From NCBI GenBank assembly GCA_025964555.1, contig JAOPYQ010000021.1, positions 1 to 64,000 on the forward strand: DNA of 64,000 nt, given 5' to 3'. Below the pieces are notes generated by a model. The model was not told the DNA's origin and did not search any database. It saw only the letters and a list, made by a program, of their open reading frames with translations. Made by a program: the position numbers and the translations under genes. Below, one piece after another: positions 1-7,345 of this stretch. Each line of letters begins with the position of its first letter. The first letter of the stretch is position 1. This DNA is from Thermoleophilia bacterium. GTDB taxonomy: Bacteria > Actinomycetota > Thermoleophilia > Gaiellales > SKUG01.

Positions 1-42
1 GATGCGTGAGCGAGGACGCGAGCACAGCTCGCGCAGCCTCGC

Positions 43-1545
43 TTACGCGTCGAACTTGAGCTCGTCGATCTGCGCCTTCTGGATCTTGCCGGAGAAGTCG
101 ATGTAGAGCGCCTTCCACTCGGTGTACACGTCGAGCGCGGCCGTGCCGGCGTCGCGGTGGCCGTTGCCGGTGCCCTTCGTGCCGCCGAACGGGAGCTGGA
201 TCTCCGCGCCGGTCGTGCCCGCGTTGATGTACGTGATGCCGGTGTACAGGTCGCGCATCGCCTTGAACGCCAGGTTGACGTCCTTGGTGAAGATCGAGCT
301 GGACAGACCGTAGGAGGTGTCGTTGGCGACCGCGATGGCCTCCTCGAAGCTGCCGACCTTGATGAGCGCGGTGACCGGGCCGAAGATCTCCTCCTGCGCG
401 ATGCGGGCCTTCGGGTTGACGTCGCCCCACACGGTCGGCTTGTAGAAGAAGCCATCGGCCAGGTCGCCGTCGGTGGCGCGCTCGCCGCCGGTCAGCAGCG
501 TGGCACCATCGGCCTCGCCGATCTCGCGGAAGCTGGCGATCTTGTCGAGCTGGCGCTGGTTGATGACGGGACCGAGGTCGGTGTCGTCCTCGAGGCCGTG
601 GCCGAGCTTCATCTGCTCGGCAGCCTCGACCACGCGGCGGGCGACTTCGTCGTACACCTTCTCGTGGATGACGACGCGGCTCGCCGCGGTGCAGCGCTGG
701 CCGCTGGTGCCGAACGCGCTCCAGACGATGCCTTCGACCGCGAGGTCGAGGTCGGCGTCCTCGTGGACGATGATGACGTTCTTGCCGCCGAGTTCGAGCG
801 ACACGCGCTTGAGGTCCTCGGCAGCGCCCTTGGTGATCTTCTTGCCGGTGTCAGTCGACCCGGTGAAGGTCACGAGGTCGACGTCCGGGTGCTCGACGAT
901 CGCGGCACCCGTGGGGCCGTGGCCGAACACCATGTTGACGACGCCCTTGGGCAGGCCGGCCTCGAGCAGGATCTCGACGAGGCGCAGGGACAGGATCGGG
1001 GTGTCCTCCGCGGGCTTGAACACGACCGTGTTGCCGCAGATGAGCGCGGGTGCGAGCTTCCACGACGGGATCGCGATCGGGAAGTTCCACGGCGTGATCG
1101 CACCGACGACGCCGACGGGCAGTCGCGTGGAGAGCGCCATCTTGTCGGGCAGCTCGCTCGGCACGACCTCGCCGAACAGGCGGCGACCCTCGCCACCCAT
1201 GTAGTAGAGCATGTCGATGGCTTCCTGCACGTCGCCGCGGGTCTCGGCCAGGACCTTGCCCATTTCGCGGGTCATCTCGCGCGCGAGGTCTTCCTTGCGC
1301 TCGATCATGATCTCGGCGGCCTTGAACAGGATCTCGCCGCGGTGCGGGGCGGGCATGAGGCGCCACTTGTCGAAGGCGGCACGCGCGGCCTTCACGGCAC
1401 GGTCGACGTCTTCCTTGGTCGACTCGGGGAACACGGCGAGCAGCTCACCGTTGGCGGGGTCCTTGACCTCGAAGGTGCCGCCGTCTGACGAATCGACCCA
1501 CTCGCCGCCGATGTAGTTCTGGTACGTCGCCGTTGCCACGGTCAT
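43..1545 (-). CDS. NAD(P)+-dependent aldehyde dehydrogenase, ALDH7/semialdehyde type
   Basis: A 500-residue aldehyde dehydrogenase, a normal full length, oxidising an aldehyde or semialdehyde to the acid with NAD(P)+ in the cytosol. Visible family marks are PWNFP near residue 152, the cofactor-loop FTGSTDTG near 227, the general base Glu251 in LELGGKN, the nucleophile Cys285 in GQRCTA, and EEIFGPV near 385. The C-terminal [16 protein letters not shown] resembles ALDH7 / aminoadipate- or ketoglutarate-semialdehyde dehydrogenases, but the substrate cannot be fixed from sequence. The start is supported by a GGAGG ribosome-binding site ten bases upstream. It is the last gene on the minus strand at the left edge, and no pathway partner is visible beside it. 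Confidence 0.93.
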   Translation of the reverse strand: MTVATATYQNYIGGEWVDSSDGGTFEVKDPANGELLAVFPESTKEDVDRAVKAARAAFDKWRLMPAPHRGEILFKAAEIMIERKEDLAREMTREMGKVLAETRGDVQEAIDMLYYMGGEGRRLFGEVVPSELPDKMALSTRLPVGVVGAITPWNFPIAIPSWKLAPALICGNTVVFKPAEDTPILSLRLVEILLEAGLPKGVVNMVFGHGPTGAAIVEHPDVDLVTFTGSTDTGKKITKGAAEDLKRVSLELGGKNVIIVHEDADLDLAVEGIVWSAFGTSGQRCTAASRVVIHEKVYDEVARRVVEAAEQMKLGHGLEDDTDLGPVINQRQLDKIASFREIGEADGATLLTGGERATDGDLADGFFYKPTVWGDVNPKARIAQEEIFGPVTALIKVGSFEEAIAVANDTSYGLSSSIFTKDVNLAFKAMRDLYTGITYINAGTTGAEIQLPFGGTKGTGNGHRDAGTAALDVYTEWKALYIDFSGKIQKAQIDELKFDA

Positions 1546-1621
1546 CCTTGCCTCCGAAATCGCCTGAATCGACTGGTTCGTGGCAAGCCTAGCCGATCAA
1601 TGCGGAGCGGAGCGACGCGAG

Positions 1622-1846
1622 TCAGGCAGAGGGGTCGTGCAGCGCGGGGAAGGTTCCCGGGCGGGCTCGGCGGCGATCGCGCGTGAGGCGTCGCTCGGAG
1701 GTCTCGGCGTCGACGTCCTCGCCGGCGCGTCGATCCTCGCTGCGTCGGTCGATGATCACCTGCACGTTGGGATTCGCGCGGTAGTGCTCGACGAGGCGGT
1801 CGTACAGCTCGTCGGCGAGCTCGGTCGGGATCACGCAGTAGATCAT
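1622..1846 (-). CDS. Small conserved hypothetical protein with Arg-rich RRSEDRR motif
   Basis: A 74-residue protein of unknown function. It begins with a compact hydrophobic/acidic part (MIYCVIPTELADELYDRL) and then has a charged tail with two Arg-rich clusters (DRRSEDRR and TRDRRR), the type of tail that could contact RNA or DNA. Its ATG overlaps the stop of the upstream zinc-ribbon gene (ATGA), so it is translationally coupled and co-transcribed with it and probably with the sigma-factor genes further upstream. I recall similar short RR..RR proteins next to this sigma factor in related actinobacteria, but have not checked this. Confidence 0.75.
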   Translation of the reverse strand: MIYCVIPTELADELYDRLVEHYRANPNVQVIIDRRSEDRRAGEDVDAETSERRLTRDRRRARPGTFPALHDPSA

Positions 1847-2652
1847 CGGGCGGGGGCCTCCGGGGAGTTCAGGTCCGAGGGGTCCTGCCCGAAGACGCCT
1901 CCGGGCTCACCTCGCTCGCGGATCGTCCCGTTGGGGGTGACGTCGCAGTTCCACTGCTGCCAGCGCGGCTGGAGCTCGGACAGGTACTGGCCTCGCTGCT
2001 GCTCGATGCCATCGGGCATCACGCGGAACTGGTACCAGACGATCTCCCAGGCCACCGTGAGGATGACCTCGCGGTCGGTGGCAGAGCGTGGCGCGACGCT
2101 GGCGCGGGGCGCGCCGAGGGTCCGGTACAGGCCCGCGAGCGTGCGGGCGTGGGGGGACTGGTTGAACGCGGCGAGCGCGACGGGGATGGCAGCCGAACCG
2201 ACCGGGACCGCGCCGAGCGCGTACGGGTCGAGGGGTGCGGCGGCCACGGCGCGGCGGCGACTGCGCTTGCCAGATCCGGACGCCGCGGCGGCTGCGGCAG
2301 CGGTGACGGCAGCGGTGCCGTGCGCCTGGGGCGTTTCGGTGCGGCGGGTGCGCTTGCGTGCGCCACGTGCACCGACGAGGGAGCGGGCCGCATCGAGCAG
2401 CCTGGAGACGGCGTTGCCGCCGCCGGCGCGAGCGATCTCGTCGGCGGTCGACGGGCGCGGGCGCAGTCCGTAGCGATGGGCACGCGAGACGCAGAGCTGG
2501 CACACGTCATAGGGGCCTTCGCCCTGCACGGTGAAGTAGCCCACGGAGCGCTCGCCCATGAGCAGCGTGCGGCCGCACACGCGGCAGTTGACGACCTGGC
2601 GTGCGGAGGTCATTCCGAACGTGGTCGGCGAATGGTCGAGGCTGGAAGGCAT
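1843..2652 (-). CDS. Hypothetical protein with N-terminal zinc ribbon
   Basis: A 269-residue protein of unknown function. Near residues 20-50 it has two CxxC pairs (CRVCG and CQLC) separated by about 25 residues, a probable zinc ribbon. A long Ala/Arg-rich linker follows, then a conserved-looking C-terminal part with many aromatic residues (WEIVWYQFRVMPD, RWQQWNCDV). The chosen ATG lies eight bases after a TACCAT box. A GTG six bases further upstream is the alternative start. It sits downstream of the FliA/WhiG-type sigma factor and is coupled by ATGA overlap to the 74-residue protein that follows, so the three may form one expression unit. Confidence 0.75.
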   Translation of the reverse strand: MPSSLDHSPTTFGMTSARQVVNCRVCGRTLLMGERSVGYFTVQGEGPYDVCQLCVSRAHRYGLRPRPSTADEIARAGGGNAVSRLLDAARSLVGARGARKRTRRTETPQAHGTAAVTAAAAAAASGSGKRSRRRAVAAAPLDPYALGAVPVGSAAIPVALAAFNQSPHARTLAGLYRTLGAPRASVAPRSATDREVILTVAWEIVWYQFRVMPDGIEQQRGQYLSELQPRWQQWNCDVTPNGTIRERGEPGGVFGQDPSDLNSPEAPAR

Positions 2653-2660
2653 CGACACCG

Positions 2661-2666
2661 ATGGTA
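2661..2666 (-). promoter_or_regulatory. -10 box (TACCAT) for the zinc-ribbon gene
   Basis: TACCAT on the minus strand ends eight bases before the ATG at 2652, so the transcript would have almost no leader. No clear -35 was seen. This fits the near-leaderless promoter layout found repeatedly in this window. Confidence 0.4.
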
Positions 2667-2729
2667 GCGGCGAGTCGACCCTCGTGGAATGCGATCGAGT
2701 GGTGCTCGGCCGGGTCCGGCCAGTGCCGC

Positions 2730-3521
2730 TTAGGCGACCGAACGATCGAGCGTGGCGTTGAGTCGAACCTTGAGGCGCAGGACCGCCTTGGTGTGCAGCT
2801 GCGAGACACGACTCTCGGTCACTCCGAGGATCTCGCCGATCTCGCGGAGCGTGAGCTCCTCGTAGTAGTACAGGGCGATGACGAGGCGTTCGCGCTCGGG
2901 CAGGCGACGGATCGCCTCGGCGAGGGCTTCGCGCGTCTCGACTGACTGGAAGGCGCTCGACGGGTCCTCGGCCAACGGATCTTCGATGGTGTCGATGAGT
3001 GCGACCGTGTCGCCGCCGGACGAGGCGATCGTCCAGAGCTCGTCGAGTGCAGCGACGGACGATCGGTGGATCGCGGCGAGGTTCGCGTTGAACTCCTCCT
3101 GCGTGATCCCGATGTGCGTGCAGATCTCCTCGTCGGTCGGCGCGCGCTTGAGCTTGTTCTCGAGCTCGCCGATGGTGCGCTCGATCTCGCGGGCGCGGGA
3201 ACGAACGGATCGCGGGACCCAGTCCATCGATCGCAGCTCGTCGATGATCGCGCCCTTGATGCGGCTGATCGCGTAGGTCTCGAACTTGATCTCGCGATCG
3301 ATCTCGAACCGCTCGATCGCGTTGATGAGGCCGAGCAGCCCGTAGGAGACGAGGTCGCCCTCCTCCACGTGGCTCGGCAGGCCCACCGACAGGCGACCGG
3401 CGACGTACTTCACCAATGGCGAGTACGTGAGGATGAGGCGATCGCGTGCCTTCTGGTCACCGTCGATGCGGTATGCGCGCCAGATGCCCTTCAGCTCGTC
3501 TTCGTCGACCGTCGTGCTCAT
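2730..3521 (-). CDS. RNA polymerase sigma factor, FliA/WhiG family (sigma-28 type)
   Basis: A 263-residue alternative sigma factor of full length. Region 2 is clear (YSPLVKYVAGRLSVGLPSHV, then GDLVSYGLLGLINAIERF and a FETYAISRIKGAI segment). Region 3 follows (MDWVPRSVRSRAREIE), and region 4 has a helix-turn-helix (LTLREIGEILGVTESRVSQL). The long region 3 places it with FliA/WhiG (motility or sporulation-type control) rather than with ECF factors. No flagellar or anti-sigma gene is visible in this window. Its ATG overlaps the stop of the small membrane protein upstream (ATGA), so the two are translationally coupled. Confidence 0.93.
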   Translation of the reverse strand: MSTTVDEDELKGIWRAYRIDGDQKARDRLILTYSPLVKYVAGRLSVGLPSHVEEGDLVSYGLLGLINAIERFEIDREIKFETYAISRIKGAIIDELRSMDWVPRSVRSRAREIERTIGELENKLKRAPTDEEICTHIGITQEEFNANLAAIHRSSVAALDELWTIASSGGDTVALIDTIEDPLAEDPSSAFQSVETREALAEAIRRLPERERLVIALYYYEELTLREIGEILGVTESRVSQLHTKAVLRLKVRLNATLDRSVA

Positions 3522-3724
3522 TGCCGCCTATCTGCGTCGATGCTCGTGCGGGCCGCACGCCGCCTTCGCTGCGCGCCTCGTCCCGCGCGAAACGCCCCAT
3601 CACCCATCCAGAGGGCCATGAGTGCCGCCGGGACAGCGACCACGAACTGGTCTGCCCTGCCCGCAGAGAAGGCAAACAGCAGGAACAGCCCGCTCAGGAG
3701 TGCGAAAAGCGAGGCATGGAACAT
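3518..3724 (-). CDS. Small membrane protein coupled to the sigma factor
   Basis: A 68-residue protein with two closely spaced hydrophobic segments (LFALLSGLFLLFAFSAG and FVVAVPAALMALWMG), then a strongly basic tail (AQRRRRAART) expected to stay in the cytoplasm. Function unknown. It overlaps the sigma-factor start by four bases, so the two are made together. A role as a membrane sensor or anchor for the sigma factor is possible but is only inference. The start is uncertain: no good ribosome-binding site was found, and another ATG lies 18 bases upstream. Confidence 0.6.
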   Translation of the reverse strand: MFHASLFALLSGLFLLFAFSAGRADQFVVAVPAALMALWMGDGAFRAGRGAQRRRRAARTSIDADRRQ

Positions 3725-4017
3725 GGTGCAACCACGTCGCATCATGCCACGCGTATGGAGCATGCACAACTTTCTGCAAACTTTCCGTCGGGGAGTCGTG
3801 AACCCCGCGGTGAAGGATCCCCCTGTGCACGATCGCGAGGTGGTCGTACGGTGCTTGCAAGGACGCCTCGCCAGGACGCCTCGCCGCCGGACCCGATCAT
3901 CAAGGACGCGATCGAACCACGCCCGCCGCCGTACGCCCCTGCACGACGTCCGACTCGGTGCTCGCCGGATGCGAGCGCCGACGACCAGGACACGGACGAC
4001 AACGGGGGAAGACCGAT

Positions 4018-4575
4018 ATGAGCGATGTTGCGAAGCATGCAGGCGTGGTTGGCCATGCGATCCCCTTCCACCTCGGGAGCCCGACGGTGTTCGACGGCGA
4101 CGACTACAGCCCGGTGGACCCGTCGTTCGACATCGACGGCGCCGCGGCACGTGTCGTGACCGAGTACGACGCGGACGGCGATGGCGCCATCGACCTCGGC
4201 TCGGGAGGCCTCGGCGACCTGCTGCGTCAGGAGACGTCGCGCTTCACCGGGTCGGGCACCGATTCGATCGCCAGGCTCGCGAAGTTCGCGGACGAGAACG
4301 GCAACCGCGACGGGGCTGCGACGGTCGAGGAGATCGCGGACGTGATCGCCAAGTTCGATCAGGGCAACGAGGGTGATGCTCGCCTGTCGGGCCAGGAGCG
4401 TGAGACGTTCCTGGAGGTGTTCGGCGAGGAGCATCGGCCGGCGTTCCGCCACCTGGATCCGTTCCCTGGGCCGTTCGATCGGCTGATGCCGCTGCATCGG
4501 CATCCGAAGGAGTTCGTGATCGGGGACCATCCGCCGTTCGCCAGGTTGCTTGCCGACGAGGCGAAGCTGAGCTGA
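4018..4575 (+). CDS. EF-hand-type calcium-binding protein, otherwise unknown
   Basis: A 185-residue protein containing EF-hand loops: DADGDGAIDLGS is a near-perfect loop, and DENGNRDGAATVEE and DQGNEGDARLSGQE are weaker ones. No signal peptide or membrane segment is visible, so it is probably cytoplasmic unless exported by a non-classical route. The ATG is preceded by GGGGGA at eight bases, the same G-rich leader seen before several unknown genes here. It stands alone on the plus strand beside tRNA-Trp, between the sigma-factor cluster and dprA, and ends just before a strong hairpin terminator. Confidence 0.8.
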   Translation: MSDVAKHAGVVGHAIPFHLGSPTVFDGDDYSPVDPSFDIDGAAARVVTEYDADGDGAIDLGSGGLGDLLRQETSRFTGSGTDSIARLAKFADENGNRDGAATVEEIADVIAKFDQGNEGDARLSGQERETFLEVFGEEHRPAFRHLDPFPGPFDRLMPLHRHPKEFVIGDHPPFARLLADEAKLS

Positions 4576-4606
4576 GGATTCTGTCGCGAGACAGGTGGTG
4601 AGACGC

Positions 4607-4637
4607 GACGGGCCCGGTCCATCCAACCGGGCCCGTC
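4607..4637. terminator. Hairpin terminator between EF-hand gene and tRNA-Trp
   Basis: A perfect 12-bp stem (GACGGGCCCGGT paired with ACCGGGCCCGTC) around a 7-base loop. It has no U-tract on either strand, as is common in GC-rich actinobacteria. It lies between the converging EF-hand gene and the tRNA and could stop transcription from both sides. Confidence 0.75.
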
Positions 4638-4648
4638 GTCGTATGAGG

Positions 4649-4721
4649 CAGGGGCGACAGGACTTGAACCTGCGACCCTCGGTTTTGGAGACCGATGCTC
4701 TACCAACTGAGCTACACCCCT
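4649..4721 (-). tRNA. tRNA-Trp (anticodon CCA)
   Basis: A 73-base cloverleaf read on the minus strand. The acceptor AGGGGTG pairs with CGCCCCT (one G-U). The D-arm contains AGCTCAGTTGGTAGAGC. The anticodon loop is CTCCAAA, giving anticodon CCA, and the T-loop is TTCAAGT. The discriminator is G and CCA is not encoded. It is followed on its own strand by a strong hairpin. Confidence 0.95.
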
Positions 4722-4755
4722 CTGCAGGGCGCATGCTACACGACGACGATTCGAC

Positions 4756-5739
4756 TCAGGAACCCCGGTCTGCGGTGAGCCACGTGCCGTCGTCGGCGTG
4801 CAGGACCAGTCCGTCGTCCTCGAGTTCGAGCAGCATGCGCCGGGTGTCGCGCAGCGAGATGTCGGCGAGGCCGGCGATCTCCTCCACCGTGCGCGGCACC
4901 TGCACGATGCTGGCCAGCGGGTGATCGAACAGCGGCAACTGCTGGCCGTCATCGCCGCCGATCCAGCCACCCGGCAGGTCGTGATCCACGATCGCGCCGC
5001 GCGCGGCGGCAGCTGCGAATCCCGGATGCATGATGCCGTGCACTTCGAGGCGGCGAAACAGGCTCGTGCCATCGACGACGGCGTCGGCGCCGTCTCGGAT
5101 GAGGCGAGTCGCGCCCGCGTACGTCGGGTCGTCCGGGGCACTCGGAACGACCCCGATCGGAACGCCGAGCATGAGCGCTGCATCGGCGGTGAGCATCGAT
5201 CCGCTGTCGTGTCGCGCCTGGACCACCACGACGTAGTCGCAGAGCGCGGCGATCACGCGATTGCGTTCGCGGAAGCGATAGGGGTAGGCATCCTCGAGTC
5301 CGGGGCCGTACTCGCTCAGCACCAGCCCTCGCGCACCGACGTGCGCCCCCGGCTCGACACCGGTCGTCGAACGGCTTCCGGCGATCACGCGGGCGAGGTC
5401 TCGGTTGGAGGCGGGCTGTACGCGTCGCAGCCCGCCAGCAAGCACGGCGATCGTGGTCCCGCCGGCGTCGAGCGCGGCACGGTGTGCGATCCCGTCGACT
5501 CCGATCGCGAGTCCGCTCACGATGGTGCACCCCGCCCGGGCGGCCTCCAGCGCGATGCGGCGAGCCACCGTCGCGGCGTCGGCGCGAGGACGGCGCGAGC
5601 CGATGATCCCGATGCGCGGGCGCCGCGACAGGACGGCGAGGTCGCCAGCGAACCAGGCGCCCCGAAACGGCGGCTCTGCATGCGCGAGCGTCAGCGGCAG
5701 CGCCGGTTGGCTCGCGTCGATGAAAGCGATGTCAGTCAT
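4756..5739 (-). CDS. dprA: DNA processing protein DprA
   Basis: A 327-residue DprA/Smf protein, which binds incoming single-stranded DNA and loads RecA during natural transformation. The Rossmann-like core shows IGIIGSRRPRAD, VSGLAIGVDGIAHRAAL, TIAVLAGGL and SEYGPG, then RFRERNRVIAALCDYVVVV and GSMLTADAALMLG. A winged-helix-like DprA C-terminal domain follows the linker. The N-terminal region before the core is short. The start at 5739 has an AGGAG site and overlaps the end of comM by eight bases. Together with comM this suggests a DNA-uptake or processing function, although no uptake machinery is in the window. Confidence 0.93.
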   Translation of the reverse strand: MTDIAFIDASQPALPLTLAHAEPPFRGAWFAGDLAVLSRRPRIGIIGSRRPRADAATVARRIALEAARAGCTIVSGLAIGVDGIAHRAALDAGGTTIAVLAGGLRRVQPASNRDLARVIAGSRSTTGVEPGAHVGARGLVLSEYGPGLEDAYPYRFRERNRVIAALCDYVVVVQARHDSGSMLTADAALMLGVPIGVVPSAPDDPTYAGATRLIRDGADAVVDGTSLFRRLEVHGIMHPGFAAAAARGAIVDHDLPGGWIGGDDGQQLPLFDHPLASIVQVPRTVEEIAGLADISLRDTRRMLLELEDDGLVLHADDGTWLTADRGS

Positions 5740-7243
5740 GGGAAGCTCCTCCGGGCGTGCTGCGGCACATGTCGAAGGCGGCCACGATGTCGTCTTCGCT
5801 GACACGCGGTCGGTCATCGAGGTCGGCGAGGGTTCGGGCTACGCGGACCATCGAGCGCTGGGTCCGCGCTCCGTCGGTGCGTTGCGCAAGTCGATCGGCT
5901 CGTGCCCGCGCTCGCGGGTCGAGGTCGAAGCGGGCGTCGTCGACGATCGTCACCTCGCCGTTGAGGCGACCGCCCCAGCGCTCGAGCTGGATCCTGCGCG
6001 CTGCCTCGACGCCGCGTGCCGCAGCCTGACTGTCGGTGGCCGGCGCCGCGTCGGCGATCGAGCCGGAGAGCGACATGCGCGTGCGGATGTCGAACCGGTC
6101 GATGATCGCGCCGCTCACGCGCTGCAGGTACGACGCGCGACTGCTCGCCGGACACGAGCACGCGGCGCCGGTCACGGCGCCCCACTGCCCGCACCGGCAC
6201 AGGTTCATCGCGGCGACGAGCTGCGTGCGACACGGATAGCGCGCGACCCACCCGGCTCGGCGGATGCGGACCTCGTGGTCCTCGAGCGGCTGGCGCAGGG
6301 CGTCGATCGCACTCGGGCGATATTCCGGCAGCTCGTCGAGGAAGAGCACTCCACGATGCGCGAGCGTGATCTCCCCCACGATCGGTCGGGCGCCGCCGCC
6401 TCCGACCAGCGCCTGCTGCGAAACGGTGTGATGCGGCGCGCGAAACGGCGGACGAGCGTCGAGCTCGCGCTCGCGCAGCCCAGCCGCGTCGTGGATCGTC
6501 GCGACCTCGAGCGCGGTGTGGGCATCGAGCGGCGGCAGGATCGTCGGCATGCGCTGGGCAAGCATCGTCTTGCCGCATCCCGGCGCGCCGAACAGCAGCA
6601 CGTTGTGCCCGCCCGCCGCAGCGGTCACGACTGCGTCGACCCCCGCCTGCTGTGCACGGACGTCGGCGAGGTCGACGTCGAAGCTCGCGACGTTCCGAAG
6701 CGACGCCGCGTCGGCGCGCTCGAGCGGGACTGCGCCGACCATGTGGGCGACGACGCTGCGCAGGTCCGGTGCCGCGAGCACGCACGTGGGCGCCAGGGCC
6801 GCACGTCGTGCGTTGCCGCTGGAGACCAGGAACTCCTCCGCGCCGGATCGAAGCGCCGCGAACGCTGCGGCGACGACCCCGTCCGCGGCCCGCAGGCTGC
6901 CGTCCAGGCCGAGCTCGCCGTGGCTCGCGACCCGTGCGACGCGGGCCGGGTCGAGCCGACCGAGCGCGGCGAGGATCGCGAGGGCGATCGGCAGGTCGAG
7001 CGCGGCGCCCGACTTGGGGAGGTCGGCTGGCGCGATGCTCACGACGCACCTGCGGAGGTCGCCGACGCCGATGCCGAGCGATGCGAGGCCGCAGCGCACC
7101 CGCTCGCGCGCGTCCGACGCCTCCGTCGCACGCAGGCCGATGACCTGGATGCAGGGCAGGCCGTTGGAGATGGAAGCTTCGACGACGACTGGAACGGCGT
7201 CGGAGCCGAGGACGGTGCAGGCCAAGGTCTGGGCGAAGGACAT
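5732..7243 (-). CDS. comM: ComM/YifB family Mg-chelatase-like AAA+ ATPase
   Basis: A 503-residue YifB/ComM protein, a hexameric helicase that promotes branch migration during integration of transforming DNA. The N-terminal ChlI-type domain (residues about 1-170) precedes the AAA+ core with Walker A GAPGCGKT and Walker B VLFLDELPEY. The family's Cys-rich insert (CRCGQWG, ACSCP) precedes IDRFDIRTRM. The C-terminal magnesium-chelatase subunit fold is complete. The ATG lies exactly six bases after a TACGCT box, suggesting leaderless transcription, and dprA follows with an overlap. Confidence 0.93.
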   Translation of the reverse strand: MSFAQTLACTVLGSDAVPVVVEASISNGLPCIQVIGLRATEASDARERVRCGLASLGIGVGDLRRCVVSIAPADLPKSGAALDLPIALAILAALGRLDPARVARVASHGELGLDGSLRAADGVVAAAFAALRSGAEEFLVSSGNARRAALAPTCVLAAPDLRSVVAHMVGAVPLERADAASLRNVASFDVDLADVRAQQAGVDAVVTAAAGGHNVLLFGAPGCGKTMLAQRMPTILPPLDAHTALEVATIHDAAGLRERELDARPPFRAPHHTVSQQALVGGGGARPIVGEITLAHRGVLFLDELPEYRPSAIDALRQPLEDHEVRIRRAGWVARYPCRTQLVAAMNLCRCGQWGAVTGAACSCPASSRASYLQRVSGAIIDRFDIRTRMSLSGSIADAAPATDSQAAARGVEAARRIQLERWGGRLNGEVTIVDDARFDLDPRARARADRLAQRTDGARTQRSMVRVARTLADLDDRPRVSEDDIVAAFDMCRSTPGGASHD

Positions 7244-7249
7244 GTCACC

Positions 7250-7255
7250 AGCGTA
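7250..7255 (-). promoter_or_regulatory. Leaderless-type -10 box (TACGCT) for comM-dprA
   Basis: TACGCT on the minus strand is followed by six bases and then the comM ATG. It is one of at least nine cases of TAnnnT-N6-start in this window. Confidence 0.5.
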
Positions 7256-7345
7256 TGGCGGCGACTGTCACGAATGGCGCGCGGATCGTGCCGAGACCGT
7301 GCCGACTTTCGCACGACTTCGACACGACCCGCGCGCCGCCGGTGA

